Below are positions 8,937 to 18,227 of a DNA stretch of 64,000 nt, piece after piece. The DNA is taken from NCBI GenBank assembly GCA_936928855.1, contig CAKZHZ010000019.1, positions 1 to 64,000 of the forward strand, written 5' to 3'. The DNA comes from an uncultured Polycyclovorans sp. (GTDB taxonomy: Bacteria > Pseudomonadota > Gammaproteobacteria > Nevskiales > Nevskiaceae). A program made the position numbers and the translations under genes. The stretch's first letter is position 1; each line of letters starts with the position of its first letter. The notes beneath the pieces were generated by a model. The model was not told the DNA's origin. It saw only the letters and a program-made list of their open reading frames with translations, and did no database searches.

Positions 8937-9193
8937 ACCAACTCCGGCCTTTGGGGGGATGCCGGAATTCCGCCTAGGGAGTGGAGGCGGGAGTGACGGA
9001 AGGGATGGCCGTCACTCGCAGACTTGGAGTGCATCCAGGCAGGGAAGTTCCGGGCCGGTTTCCCGAAATTTTCGCCCAGCGCAATGTAAGATTATCCCTA
9101 CATATGAAAATCAACCGCTTACTGCATGGCGTAGGGCGGTTGAATGTCAGGAAATTGTCAATAAACACATCAAAATCAATGAGATGAGACGAT

Positions 9194-11926
9194 TCAGCCG
9201 TGAGAGGCATCCCAGTTGTCCCCGAGGCCCGGTTCGGCGACCAGCGGTACCGTGAGGACGGATGAGCGGCACATGCGCTCGGACAGCGGCTGTGCCAGCG
9301 CCTTGAGGGTGTCGGTGGGGCCCTCGAACACCAGTTCGTCGTGGACCTGCATGATCATCCGCACCGCCGGCGCCTCGCGGGCGAGGAAGGCATGGACGTC
9401 GAGCATGGCGGCCTTGATCAGGTCCGCCGCGGTGCCCTGCAGGGGCGCGTTGATGGCGGTCCGTTCGGCGTACTGCCGCTGCGCCGCGTTGCGGGCGTTG
9501 ATGTTCGGCAGGTAGAGCCGGCGGCCGCGCAGGGTTTCCACATAGCCCCGCTTGCGTGCCTGTTCGCGGGTGCCGTCCATGAACGCCTTCACGCCCGGGT
9601 AGCGGGTGAAGAAGCGCTCGATGATCTCGGCCGCCTCGTTGCGACCGACGCCGATGTTGCGGGCGAGCCCGAAGGCGGAGATGCCGTAGATCAGGCCGAA
9701 GTTGATGGCCTTGGCGGCGCGCCGCTGCTCGCTGCTGACGGCTTCGAGATCGACGCCGAACACCTCGGCGGCGGTGGCGCGGTGAATGTCCTGGCCGGCG
9801 CGGAAGGCGCCCAGCAGCTTCTCGTCGCCGGAGAAATGCGCCATCAGCCGCAGCTCGATCTGCGAGTAGTCGATGGACAGCAGGCTGCACCCCTCCGCCG
9901 GCACGAAGGCCTGGCGGATACGCCGCCCCTCGTCGGTGCGGATGGGGATGTTCTGCAGGTTGGGGTCGGAGGACGACAGCCGCCCGGTGGCGGCCACCGC
10001 TTGGTGGTAGCTGGTGTGGATGCGCCCGGTCTTCGGGTTCACCATCTGCGGCAGGGTTTCGGTGTAGGTGGAGCGCAGCTTGGAGACGCTGCGCCACTCC
10101 AGGATCAGCCGTGGCAGCGGGTGTTCCTCGGCCAGCACTTCCAGCACGTCCTCGGCGGTGGAGGGTTCCCCCTTGGGGGTCTTGCTCACCACCCGCAGGC
10201 CAAGCTGGTCGAACAGGATGGCGCCGAGCTGTTTCGGCGAGCCCAGGTTGAAGGGCTGCCCGGCGGCCTCATGGCAGTCCTTTTCCAGCGTCTCCATGCG
10301 CTGTGCCAGCTCGGTGCTGATGCGCCTGAGCAGCGGCACGTCGACGCCGACGCCGTGGTACTCCATGTCCGCCAGCACCGGCACCAGCGGCATTTCCAGT
10401 TCGCGATAGACCGCGTCCAGCGCCGGTTCAGCGGTCAGCCGGGGATGCAGGGCCTCGTGCAGCCGCAGGGTGATGTCGGCGTCTTCGGCGGAATACGGCG
10501 CTGCCTGCTCCAGCGCAACCTGGTTGAAGGTCAGCTGTGCCTTGCCCTTGCCGGCGATGTCGGAAAAGGTGGTGGTGGTGTGGTCGAGATAGCGCTTGGC
10601 CAGCGTGTCCATGTCATGGCGGTGGCCGGCGGCATCGAGCACATAGCTTTGCAGCATGGTGTCGTGCGCCACACCCTGCACCGAGATGCCGTGGCGACGC
10701 AGCACATTGAGGTCGTACTTGAGGTGCTGTCCGAGCTTGGGGCGGCGGGGATCTTCCAGCAGCGGCTTCAGCCGTTGCAGCACGGCCTCCATCGGCAACT
10801 GGGCGGGCGCGCCCATGTAGTTGTGGGCCAGCGGCAGGTACCAGCCTTCGCCGGCCTTGACCGCGAAGGCGAGGCCGACGAGGCCGGCCTGCTGGGCGTC
10901 GAGGGCGTCGGTTTCGGTGTCGAGGCAGATCAGCTCGGCCGCTTCCAGCGCGGCGATCAGGGCGTCGAAGTCGGCCTCGGTGGTGATGCAGCGCACCGCG
11001 GTGGGCTGGGCATTGGCCGGGGACGCAGCGGGTTCGGCGGGCGCGGGCGCCGGTTCGCCGTCGGGCACCACCGCCTCCACCGCACGGGCGGCGCGTTCGG
11101 GTTTGAAGCCCAGCCGCTCGAACAGGGCGGCCATGGCGTCCTCGTCGCGTTCGCCGGGGCGCAGGCTGTCCAGCGGCACCGGCAGTTCCACGTCGCAGAC
11201 GATGGTGGTGAGCCGTTTCGACAGCGGCAGGTGGTCCAGTGCGGCCCGCAGGTTCTCGCCCGCCTTGCCCTTGATGGCATCGGCCTGGGCCACCAGCGCG
11301 TCCAGGCTGCCGTATTCGTTGAGCCACTTCGCGGCGGTCTTGGGGCCAACCCCGTGGACGCCGGGAATGTTGTCGCTGGTGTCCCCCATCAGGGCGAGGT
11401 AGTCGATGATCTGCTCGGGCTTCACGCCGAACTTTTCGACCACGCCGGCGGGGTCCATGCGGCGGTTCTTCATGGTGTCGAGCAGGTGGACGTGATCGTC
11501 CACCAGCTGGGCCATGTCCTTGTCGGAGGTGACGATCACCACATCCAGGCCCTGTTGCCGCGCCTGCTGCGCCAGGGTGCCGATGACATCGTCGGCCTCG
11601 ACGCCGTCCACCGCGAACACCGGCAGGCCCATGGCCTGGATCAGCTCGGTCACTCGCGGAAACTGCGACTTGAGGTCTTCCGGGGTTTCGCCGCGATTGG
11701 CCTTGTACTCGGGATACCAGTCCTCACGGAAGGTCTTGCCCGAAGGGTCGAAGACCACGCAGAAGCGCTCGGGCGCGTAGTCCTTGAGCAGCCGTTTGAG
11801 CATGTTGTACATGCCGAACACGGCGCCGGTGGGCTCGCCGCGGGCGTTGGTGAGCGGGGGCAGCGCGTGATAGGCGCGGAACAGCCAGGACGAGCCGTCA
11901 ACGAGAATCAGCGGCCCGGTGCTCAT
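9194..11926 (-). CDS. polA: DNA polymerase I
   Basis: This 910-residue protein has all three Pol I domains: an N-terminal 5'-3' exonuclease (residues ~1-290, with VFDPSGKTFR and the helix-hairpin-helix GVHGVGPKTAAKWL), a 3'-5' exonuclease domain whose first motif LICLDTETDALD keeps the Asp-x-Glu pair (about 330-341), and the A-family polymerase with SIDYSQIELR and QVHDELVF. It acts in Okazaki fragment processing and repair. Its ATG overlaps the lysA stop (ATGA), so it is the last gene of an lptM-lysA-polA operon. Confidence 0.97.
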   Translation of the reverse strand: MSTGPLILVDGSSWLFRAYHALPPLTNARGEPTGAVFGMYNMLKRLLKDYAPERFCVVFDPSGKTFREDWYPEYKANRGETPEDLKSQFPRVTELIQAMGLPVFAVDGVEADDVIGTLAQQARQQGLDVVIVTSDKDMAQLVDDHVHLLDTMKNRRMDPAGVVEKFGVKPEQIIDYLALMGDTSDNIPGVHGVGPKTAAKWLNEYGSLDALVAQADAIKGKAGENLRAALDHLPLSKRLTTIVCDVELPVPLDSLRPGERDEDAMAALFERLGFKPERAARAVEAVVPDGEPAPAPAEPAASPANAQPTAVRCITTEADFDALIAALEAAELICLDTETDALDAQQAGLVGLAFAVKAGEGWYLPLAHNYMGAPAQLPMEAVLQRLKPLLEDPRRPKLGQHLKYDLNVLRRHGISVQGVAHDTMLQSYVLDAAGHRHDMDTLAKRYLDHTTTTFSDIAGKGKAQLTFNQVALEQAAPYSAEDADITLRLHEALHPRLTAEPALDAVYRELEMPLVPVLADMEYHGVGVDVPLLRRISTELAQRMETLEKDCHEAAGQPFNLGSPKQLGAILFDQLGLRVVSKTPKGEPSTAEDVLEVLAEEHPLPRLILEWRSVSKLRSTYTETLPQMVNPKTGRIHTSYHQAVAATGRLSSSDPNLQNIPIRTDEGRRIRQAFVPAEGCSLLSIDYSQIELRLMAHFSGDEKLLGAFRAGQDIHRATAAEVFGVDLEAVSSEQRRAAKAINFGLIYGISAFGLARNIGVGRNEAAEIIERFFTRYPGVKAFMDGTREQARKRGYVETLRGRRLYLPNINARNAAQRQYAERTAINAPLQGTAADLIKAAMLDVHAFLAREAPAVRMIMQVHDELVFEGPTDTLKALAQPLSERMCRSSVLTVPLVAEPGLGDNWDASHG

Positions 11927-13170
11927 GGCAGCAGGATCTCGCCGCGCAGCAGGTCGTCGAGGCTCTCGCGGGCACGGATCAGATGCACCTGATCGCCATC
12001 CACCATCAGCTCCACCGGGCGCGGGCGGGTGTTGTAGTTGGAGGCCATGACGAAGCCATAGGCACCGGCGGTGCGGACTGCCAGCAGGTCCCCTTCGGCC
12101 AGGGCGAGCGGGCGCCCCTTGCCAAGCCAGTCACCGGTCTCGCAGATGGGGCCGACCACGTCGTAGTCGTGCACGGGGGCGTCGCTGTGGGCCACCACAC
12201 GCTGGATGTCCATCCACGCCTGATAGAGGGTGGGGCGCAGCAGATCGTTCATGGCGGCGTCGACGACGGCGAAGTGCTTGTCCTCGCCCGCCTTGAGCGC
12301 TTCCACGCGCATCACCAGGATGCCGGCTTCCCCGACAATGGCGCGCCCCGGCTCACAGCCGATGCTCAGGTCCCGCCCTGACAGCCGCTGTTTGACGGCC
12401 GCTGCCCAGGCCGCCGGTTCCGGCGGCACTTCATCCCGATAGCGGACCCCGAGGCCGCCGCCGACATCGATATGGGTCAGTGTGATGCCGCGCGCTGCCA
12501 GCCGGTCGATCATGGCCAGCACCCGGTCCAGCGCGTCGAGCAGCGGCTGGATGTCCAGCAACTGCGAGCCGATGTGACTGGCAATGCCGCGCAGGGTGAT
12601 GCCGGGAAGCGTGGCGGCCTCCGCATACAGGGCTTCGGCGCGCGGGATGTCGATGCCGAACTTGTTGTCCCGCATGCCGGTGGAAATGTACGGATGCGTC
12701 TTCGCATCCACATCAGGATTGACCCGCAGTGCCACGGGTGCCTTCTGGCCGCGTTTGACAGCGACGGCGTTGAGGCGGTGCAGCTCGGAGGCGGACTCCA
12801 CATTGAAGCAGCCGATGCCGGCTTCGAGCGCGAGCTGCATCTCCAGTTCGGTCTTGCCGACCCCCGAAAACACCACCTTGGCGGGATCGCCACCGGCGCG
12901 CAGGACGCGCACCAGCTCGCCGCCGGAGACGATATCGAAGCCACTGCCCAGGCGTGCCAGCACGTTGAGCACGGCAATGTTGGAATTGGCCTTGACCGCG
13001 AAGTGCACCTGGTGGGTCTGACCGGCCAGTGCGTCACTGAACGCGCGGTAGCGCTGCTCGATGGCGGCACGCGAATAGACGTAGGCGGGTGTGCCATGGC
13101 GTTCTGCGATGGCGGTCACCGGCACCTGCTCGGCGTGCAGCCGGCCGTCGCGATATTCGAAGGCGCTCAC
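11923..13170 (-). CDS. lysA: Diaminopimelate decarboxylase
   Basis: This 415-residue PLP enzyme makes L-lysine from meso-diaminopimelate. The Schiff-base lysine is Lys60 in VHFAVKANSN; the phosphate-binding glycines are in HIDVGGGLGVRY and CEPGRAIVG. The substrate motif CETGDWLGKGR supplies the second catalytic cysteine. The GTG start overlaps the TGA of lptM, and the stop overlaps the polA start. Length is normal. Confidence 0.96.
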   Translation of the reverse strand: MSAFEYRDGRLHAEQVPVTAIAERHGTPAYVYSRAAIEQRYRAFSDALAGQTHQVHFAVKANSNIAVLNVLARLGSGFDIVSGGELVRVLRAGGDPAKVVFSGVGKTELEMQLALEAGIGCFNVESASELHRLNAVAVKRGQKAPVALRVNPDVDAKTHPYISTGMRDNKFGIDIPRAEALYAEAATLPGITLRGIASHIGSQLLDIQPLLDALDRVLAMIDRLAARGITLTHIDVGGGLGVRYRDEVPPEPAAWAAAVKQRLSGRDLSIGCEPGRAIVGEAGILVMRVEALKAGEDKHFAVVDAAMNDLLRPTLYQAWMDIQRVVAHSDAPVHDYDVVGPICETGDWLGKGRPLALAEGDLLAVRTAGAYGFVMASNYNTRPRPVELMVDGDQVHLIRARESLDDLLRGEILLP

Positions 13171-13298
13171 GGCTGTTCCCTGGACGCGGGGTCCTGCTCC
13201 GGCGCCGCCGGGGGTGGGTCATCGGGCAGATACAGCGCGCCGGTCTGACCACAGGCGGCCAGCAGGCAGATCATCATCATGAGAGCGGTGAGTCGCAT
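13167..13298 (-). CDS. lptM: LptM (YifL)-like small lipoprotein
   Basis: This 43-residue frame starts MRLTALMMMICLLAACGQTG and has a lipobox LAAC with the modified cysteine at 16. The segment after it, CGQTGALYLP, is the conserved LptM signature. LptM is an outer-membrane lipoprotein that assists oxidative maturation of LptD in the LPS transport machine (established for Escherichia coli). It sits directly upstream of lysA, the usual location, and its TGA overlaps the lysA GTG. Confidence 0.88.
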   Translation of the reverse strand: MRLTALMMMICLLAACGQTGALYLPDDPPPAAPEQDPASREQP

Positions 13299-13360
13299 GG
13301 CGTGCTCCGGTGTCCCGGAGTCTGGGAGAATAGGGCCGTCCATTCTACTGCCAGCGACCC

Positions 13361-14041
13361 ATGACCCTGCACGAGACTGAAACCGAAGTCGTTCTCGAAC
13401 CCGCTTCCCCGGCGGATGCCGCCGTGATCTGGCTGCATGGGCTGGGCGCAGACGGACGCGATTTCGTGCCGATCGTGCCGGAACTGGGGCTGCCGGCGGC
13501 GCACCGCATTCGGTTCATCTTCCCGCATGCGCCGGTGCGTCGGGTCACGCTGAATGGCCACATGCCGATGCGGGCCTGGTTCGACATCTACAGCCTCGAT
13601 CGCGAAGGCCCGCAGGACCGCGAGGGCATCGAGGCATCGCGTGACCGCATCCTGGCGCGCATCGGCGATCTCACCGACAGCGGCATCGCCGCATCCCGCA
13701 TCGTACTGGCAGGATTCTCACAGGGTGGCGCGATCGCCCTGCACACCGCCCTGCGGTACGCCCCCGGTCTTGCCGGGCTGCTGCCCCTGTCCACCTATCT
13801 GCCGCAGGCGGCCACCCTGACGGCCGAGACCGCCGTGGCCCCGAAGGCGCTGTCAGTGCTGATGATGCACGGGCGTTTCGATCCGGTATTGCCCATCGGG
13901 CTCGGCGAGGCCGCTCGGGACCAGGTGCAGCAGCTGGGCTATGCGGTGGATTGGCGCCACTATGCCATGCAGCACCAGGTATGCATGGAGCAGATCACCG
14001 AAATCGGAGAGTGGCTGGTCGGGCGGCTGCCGCCCGTCTGA
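13361..14041 (+). CDS. Carboxylesterase / phospholipase family alpha/beta hydrolase
   Basis: This 226-residue cytoplasmic hydrolase belongs to the Abhydrolase_2 (acyl-protein thioesterase-like) family. Evidence is the oxyanion segment VIWLHGLGADGRDF (21-34), the nucleophile elbow GFSQGG, the acid residue in MMHGRFDPVLP and a C-terminal histidine in YAMQHQVCMEQI. The family motif normally reads MxHSVCxEE, so the histidine and cysteine are kept. It is transcribed divergently from lptM across 62 bases. Confidence 0.9.
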   Translation: MTLHETETEVVLEPASPADAAVIWLHGLGADGRDFVPIVPELGLPAAHRIRFIFPHAPVRRVTLNGHMPMRAWFDIYSLDREGPQDREGIEASRDRILARIGDLTDSGIAASRIVLAGFSQGGAIALHTALRYAPGLAGLLPLSTYLPQAATLTAETAVAPKALSVLMMHGRFDPVLPIGLGEAARDQVQQLGYAVDWRHYAMQHQVCMEQITEIGEWLVGRLPPV

Positions 14042-14055
14042 TCCCGAGTCCGCGA

Positions 14056-14244
14056 TCAGCGGACATGCTCGGACTCGACCGGTTCCGGTAGCGGATCGCG
14101 GGCCGCGCGTTCGCACTCGCTGCGCTCGGGCTCCAACAGGTGGCTGCACTCCTTCACCCGCCATTCGCGGGTGCCGTGGTATACCGACGGGGCCGAGCAG
14201 CCGGCAAGGACCACCAGGGTGGTCAGGACGGTTAGCATGCGCAT
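14056..14244 (-). CDS. Small predicted lipoprotein, function unknown
   Basis: This 62-residue protein begins MRMLTVLTTLVVLAGC and has a clear lipobox (LAGC, Cys16). The mature part is short and charged, with two further cysteines (VKECSHLL and RSECERAA) that could form a disulfide in the periplasm. I chose the ATG at 14244 because it places the signal peptide at the N-terminus. It is divergent from the ABC transporter genes and ends 14 bases from the esterase stop. The family is not recognised. Confidence 0.65.
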   Translation of the reverse strand: MRMLTVLTTLVVLAGCSAPSVYHGTREWRVKECSHLLEPERSECERAARDPLPEPVESEHVR

Positions 14245-14314
14245 GGCGGCCTCGACGTTCTTCCAGGGACCGGAGTGTTGCCAAACCTTCGCTTCGTCGC
14301 AACCGGCCCGCGCC

Positions 14315-15237
<923 letters not shown>

Positions 15238-15241
<4 letters not shown>

Positions 15242-15999
15242 ACCGTCACGCCATTCTCGCCATCTACCGTTTCGAGATGGCCCGCACCTTCCGCACCCTG
15301 GCGCAGAGCATTGCCTCGCCGGTGATCTCGACCACGCTCTATTTCGTGGTGTTTGGCGCCGCCATCGGCGGCCGCGTGGGCGAGATCGACGGCATTGCCT
15401 ATGGCGCCTTCATCATCCCCGGCCTGGTGATGCTGTCGCTGTTGTCCGAAAGTATTTCCAACGCCGCCTTCGGCATCTACATGCCGCGTTGGTCCGGCAC
15501 CATCTACGAGGTGCTGTCAGCGCCGGTGAGCGTGGTCGAAATCGTGCTCGGCTATGTCGGCGCTGCTGCCACCAAGTCGGTGATGATCGGCACCATCATC
15601 CTGCTCACCGCGCGTCTGTTCGTGCCCTACGAGGTGGCGCACCCGCTGTGGATGGTGGTGTTTCTGGTGCTGACCGCCGTCACCTTCAGCCTGTTCGGCT
15701 TCATCCTCGGGGTATGGGCGGACGGCTTCGAAAAACTGCAGATCATCCCGCTGCTGGTGGTGACGCCGCTGACCTTTCTCGGTGGCGCCTTCTACTCCAT
15801 CACCATGCTGCCCGAGCCCTGGCAGCAGCTCAGCCTGTTCAACCCCGTGGTGTATCTGGTGAGCGGATTCCGCTGGGCCTTCTTCGGCAGCGCCGATGTC
15901 GACATCGCCATCAGTCTGGGCATGACCCTGGCGTTTCTGGTGGCCTGCCTGCTGTTCGTCACCTGGATCTTCCGCACCGGGTATCGTCTGAAGTCTTGA
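15238..15999 (+). CDS. ABC-2 type transporter permease
   Basis: This 253-residue inner-membrane protein has six predicted helices and the ABC-2 family motif around FLGGAFYSITMLPEPWQQLSLF (about 180-201, part shown) followed by NPVVYLVSGFRWAFFG. It pairs with the ATPase it overlaps by four bases and resembles YadH. The two probably form one exporter; no periplasmic or outer-membrane partner is adjacent. Confidence 0.92.
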
Positions 16000-16050
16000 C
16001 GGCGCAGTCGGTGCTGGCCGGGGGCACGGCATTCTTGAATGGGGGAGCTT

Positions 16051-16452
16051 ATGCAGACCTACGATTGGCGTGGCGTGAAGGTCTTTGCGCTGATGGATCT
16101 GGTGGTGACGGGTGCGTTAGCGGTGCCGGTACTGTCGGCCTGGGTACTGGCGCTGCTGCTGTCCGGCTTGGGGACGCAGGGGGCGCCGTCGGACTGGTTG
16201 CCGTTGCCGCTGACGACAATGATCTTCTGCAATCTGGCCGGGGTGCTGGGGGTGTTGTGGAACGGGCTACGCCTGTTCCGGCCCGAGCCGCTGTGGGTGC
16301 GGATGGATCAGTGGGGGCGGGTGGCGGTGGCGGCGCTGTTCGTTTACTACCTGCTGGTGCATGACGCGCCGGTGGTGTTCTGGCTGTTCGTCGGCACCGA
16401 ACTGGCGGGCAGTCTGGTGGCGTGGAGGACGCTGCAAACGAAAGGCCGCTGA
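16051..16452 (+). CDS. Small four-helix membrane protein, function unknown
   Basis: This 133-residue protein has four hydrophobic segments (about 12-40, 52-72, 85-103 and 106-125) and no recognised domain. I chose the ATG at 16051 because GGGGGAG lies five bases upstream; an upstream ATG at 16039 has no such site. The layout (paired helices, WNGLRLFRPEPLW in the middle loop) resembles small uncharacterised inner-membrane proteins of gammaproteobacteria. It ends in a strong shared terminator. Confidence 0.6.
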   Translation: MQTYDWRGVKVFALMDLVVTGALAVPVLSAWVLALLLSGLGTQGAPSDWLPLPLTTMIFCNLAGVLGVLWNGLRLFRPEPLWVRMDQWGRVAVAALFVYYLLVHDAPVVFWLFVGTELAGSLVAWRTLQTKGR

Positions 16453-16474
16453 TCGGGCGTCGATCAGCGGCCTT
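16442..16474. terminator. Bidirectional terminator between convergent genes
   Basis: A perfect 13-base stem (16442-16454 with 16462-16474) with a 7-base loop overlaps the stop codon of the + strand gene and lies 18 bases beyond the cysH stop. Both arms start with AA or end with TT but lack a long T-tract. Confidence 0.6.
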
Positions 16475-16491
16475 GGGTGCCGGGGGGTGGC

Positions 16492-17217
16492 TTACAGGTG
16501 CAGCCCGCACTCCGTTTTCGGCTTGCCGGCCCAGCGGCCGCTGCGGCCCTCCCCCTTGACGGTGCAGTGGGTGCAGCCGATGGAGTTGTAGCCTTCCGCC
16601 ACCAGCGGGTGGAACGGCAGGTCGTGCTCGCGGATGTAGGCGTCGCGTTCGTCCCGGGTGACATCGATCATCGGGTTGAACTTGAGAATGCCGCGGCGCA
16701 CTTCAAAAATTTCCATGCCGGCACGGTTGTCGGTCTGCCAGCCCATCAGGCTGGACACCCACACGGCGTAGTTGGGCTTGATCGCCTCCAGCGGCTCGAC
16801 CTTGTTGATGGAGCAGCAGAAGTCGGGGTTCTTGCTCCACGTCTGATCATCCACCGTGAACTGGTGTTTCCAGTCTTCGGCCTTGATGTCGAACACTTCC
16901 AGCCCGTACTCCTTGGACAACCGGTCCCGGTAGGTGATGGTTTCCAGGAAGTGATAGCCGGTGTCGATGAAGGCGATCTTCTGTCGTGGTTGGAAGCGAT
17001 GGATGATGTGCAGGAAGTACGCCGACGTTGCCGCGAACGAGGACGTCACCAGAACCCGGTCGACATCGAAGTCGCGGTAGAACTGCTGAATGCGCGCCTC
17101 GAAGCCCATGGTCTTGTAGCGGGCATTGAGGTCGGCGATCTCGGCCAGGCTCAGGCCCGAGGAATTGGGTTCCTCGGGGATGACGGCGGGCGGCGGTGTG
17201 GCAAGTGCGGTGTCCAT
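16492..17217 (-). CDS. cysH: Phosphoadenylyl-/adenylyl-sulfate reductase CysH, iron-sulfur type
   Basis: This 241-residue enzyme reduces activated sulfate to sulfite for cysteine synthesis. Two cysteine pairs, Cys134-Cys135 (FCCSINK) and Cys215/Cys218 (IGCTHC), ligate a 4Fe-4S cluster, which points to APS use or dual use rather than the cluster-free enterobacterial PAPS type. The catalytic cysteine is in the C-terminal ECGLH motif (Cys237). No other cys gene is adjacent. It lies between the terminator at 16442 and speE. Confidence 0.93.
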   Translation of the reverse strand: MDTALATPPPAVIPEEPNSSGLSLAEIADLNARYKTMGFEARIQQFYRDFDVDRVLVTSSFAATSAYFLHIIHRFQPRQKIAFIDTGYHFLETITYRDRLSKEYGLEVFDIKAEDWKHQFTVDDQTWSKNPDFCCSINKVEPLEAIKPNYAVWVSSLMGWQTDNRAGMEIFEVRRGILKFNPMIDVTRDERDAYIREHDLPFHPLVAEGYNSIGCTHCTVKGEGRSGRWAGKPKTECGLHL

Positions 17218-17307
17218 GGCGCATAGTCTAGTGCGGAATATGCGCCGTGGTTCTCATAATAAAAAAGCGTTATATGAAAAGAAGGCCCGCAGAGGCATGG
17301 TGAGGCC

Positions 17308-18156
17308 TCAGGTATCCGCCAGAGCCTTGCGCACGAAGGTCGGCAGGGCGAAGCAGGCATCGTGAATCTGCCGGTTGTAGTACTGCGTATCCAGGGCATC
17401 GGCCTGCTCGAGCCGCCGCGCCAGTCCGCCGCCCTGCTTCAGCGCAATCGACCCGCTCCACCAGCCGCTGGGATAGATCATCTGCGGAAAGTGCAGCAGA
17501 TGAGTCTCGGCGAAGCCCGCCTCGCGCATGGCGGCATGCATCTCCTGGATCAGCGACAGATGCAGCAGCGGTGATTCGGACTGCTGCACCAGCATGCCGT
17601 CGGGCTTCAGCGCGCGGATGCAGTCGCGGTAGAACTTGAGGCCGAACAGGCCTTCCGCCGGCCCCACCGGGTCGGTGGAGTCGATGATGATCAGGTCGAT
17701 GCTTCCGGGGGCGGCATCCTTCATCCACTGGATGCCATCACCGAAGAACAGGGTGGCGCGCGGGTCGTCGTTGCGGTCACACAGCTCGGGGAAGTATTGC
17801 TCGGACAGGCGGGTGACCCGTTCGTCGATCTCCACCTGGGTGGCGGCCTTCACTTCCGGATGCTTGAGCACTTCGCGCAGGGTGCCGCAGTCGCCACCGC
17901 CCACCACCACCACGGTCTCGGGATTGGGGTGGGAGTTGAGCGCCGGGTGGCTCATCATCTCGTGGTAGAGAAAGTTGTCGCGGGTGCTGACCATGGTGCA
18001 GCCATCAATGGTCATCAGGTAGCCGCAGCTGTCGGTCTCGAAGATCTCGATCTTCTGATAGGGGGTCTGCTCCTCGTGAATCTTGCGGCCCTTGAGGGCG
18101 AAGGCCGTGCCGGTGGCCTCGACCGCTTCCGAGATCCAGGACTGATCGAGTGACAT
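17308..18156 (-). CDS. speE: Spermidine synthase (polyamine aminopropyltransferase)
   Basis: This 282-residue SAM-fold enzyme transfers aminopropyl from decarboxylated SAM to putrescine. Visible motifs are VVVVGGGDCGTLREVLKH (SAM-binding), the catalytic segment LIIIDSTDPVGPAEGLF and YHEMMSHPAL. I chose the ATG at 18156 because GGGA lies six bases upstream of it; the ATG at 18168 has no ribosome site. It faces speA across a short shared promoter region, which groups the polyamine genes. Confidence 0.93.
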   Translation of the reverse strand: MSLDQSWISEAVEATGTAFALKGRKIHEEQTPYQKIEIFETDSCGYLMTIDGCTMVSTRDNFLYHEMMSHPALNSHPNPETVVVVGGGDCGTLREVLKHPEVKAATQVEIDERVTRLSEQYFPELCDRNDDPRATLFFGDGIQWMKDAAPGSIDLIIIDSTDPVGPAEGLFGLKFYRDCIRALKPDGMLVQQSESPLLHLSLIQEMHAAMREAGFAETHLLHFPQMIYPSGWWSGSIALKQGGGLARRLEQADALDTQYYNRQIHDACFALPTFVRKALADT

Positions 18157-18227
18157 CGCAAATCCCATATAAAATGTGAGGGGCGCCGAGTATATCGGCT
18201 CTCCCTCCGCCGCCGAGTGACGCCCCC
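18157..18227. promoter_or_regulatory. Divergent speE/speA promoter region
   Basis: The 71 bases between the two starts contain TATAAA at 18168-18173 on the + strand (toward speA) and TATACT at 18194-18189 on the - strand (toward speE), both close to a -10 box. No good -35 box is visible for either, so the assignment is tentative. Confidence 0.3.

Larger units (their letters stand above)
8606..9193. other. 588-base intergenic region with hairpins, no gene seen
   Basis: This gap lies between the 3' ends of two convergent genes (the reductase at 8605 and polA at 9194). It holds tandem hairpins (8783-8815) and an 11-base-stem inverted repeat (8908-8936). The stretch 9080-9190 is clearly more AT-rich than its surroundings. 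No convincing open frame, tRNA or known RNA was found. Confidence 0.6.

Noticed and set aside
8606..9193. Short open frames in the gap before polA
   Set aside because: They have no ribosome binding site, unusual composition and no recognisable family; none is better than random.
9341..11992. An 883-codon open frame on the + strand opposite polA, and similar long frames opposite speA, the acetyl-CoA hydrolase gene and mnmG
   Set aside because: They are antisense shadows caused by high GC at third codon positions. Their translations are rich in Gly, His, Gln and Arg, lack known motifs, and the opposite strand holds complete, well-recognised genes.
17266..17309. Possible speE terminator just after its stop
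   Set aside because: Only 5-base stems can be drawn, competing with each other, and the T-rich tract is interrupted, so I did not list it as a feature.
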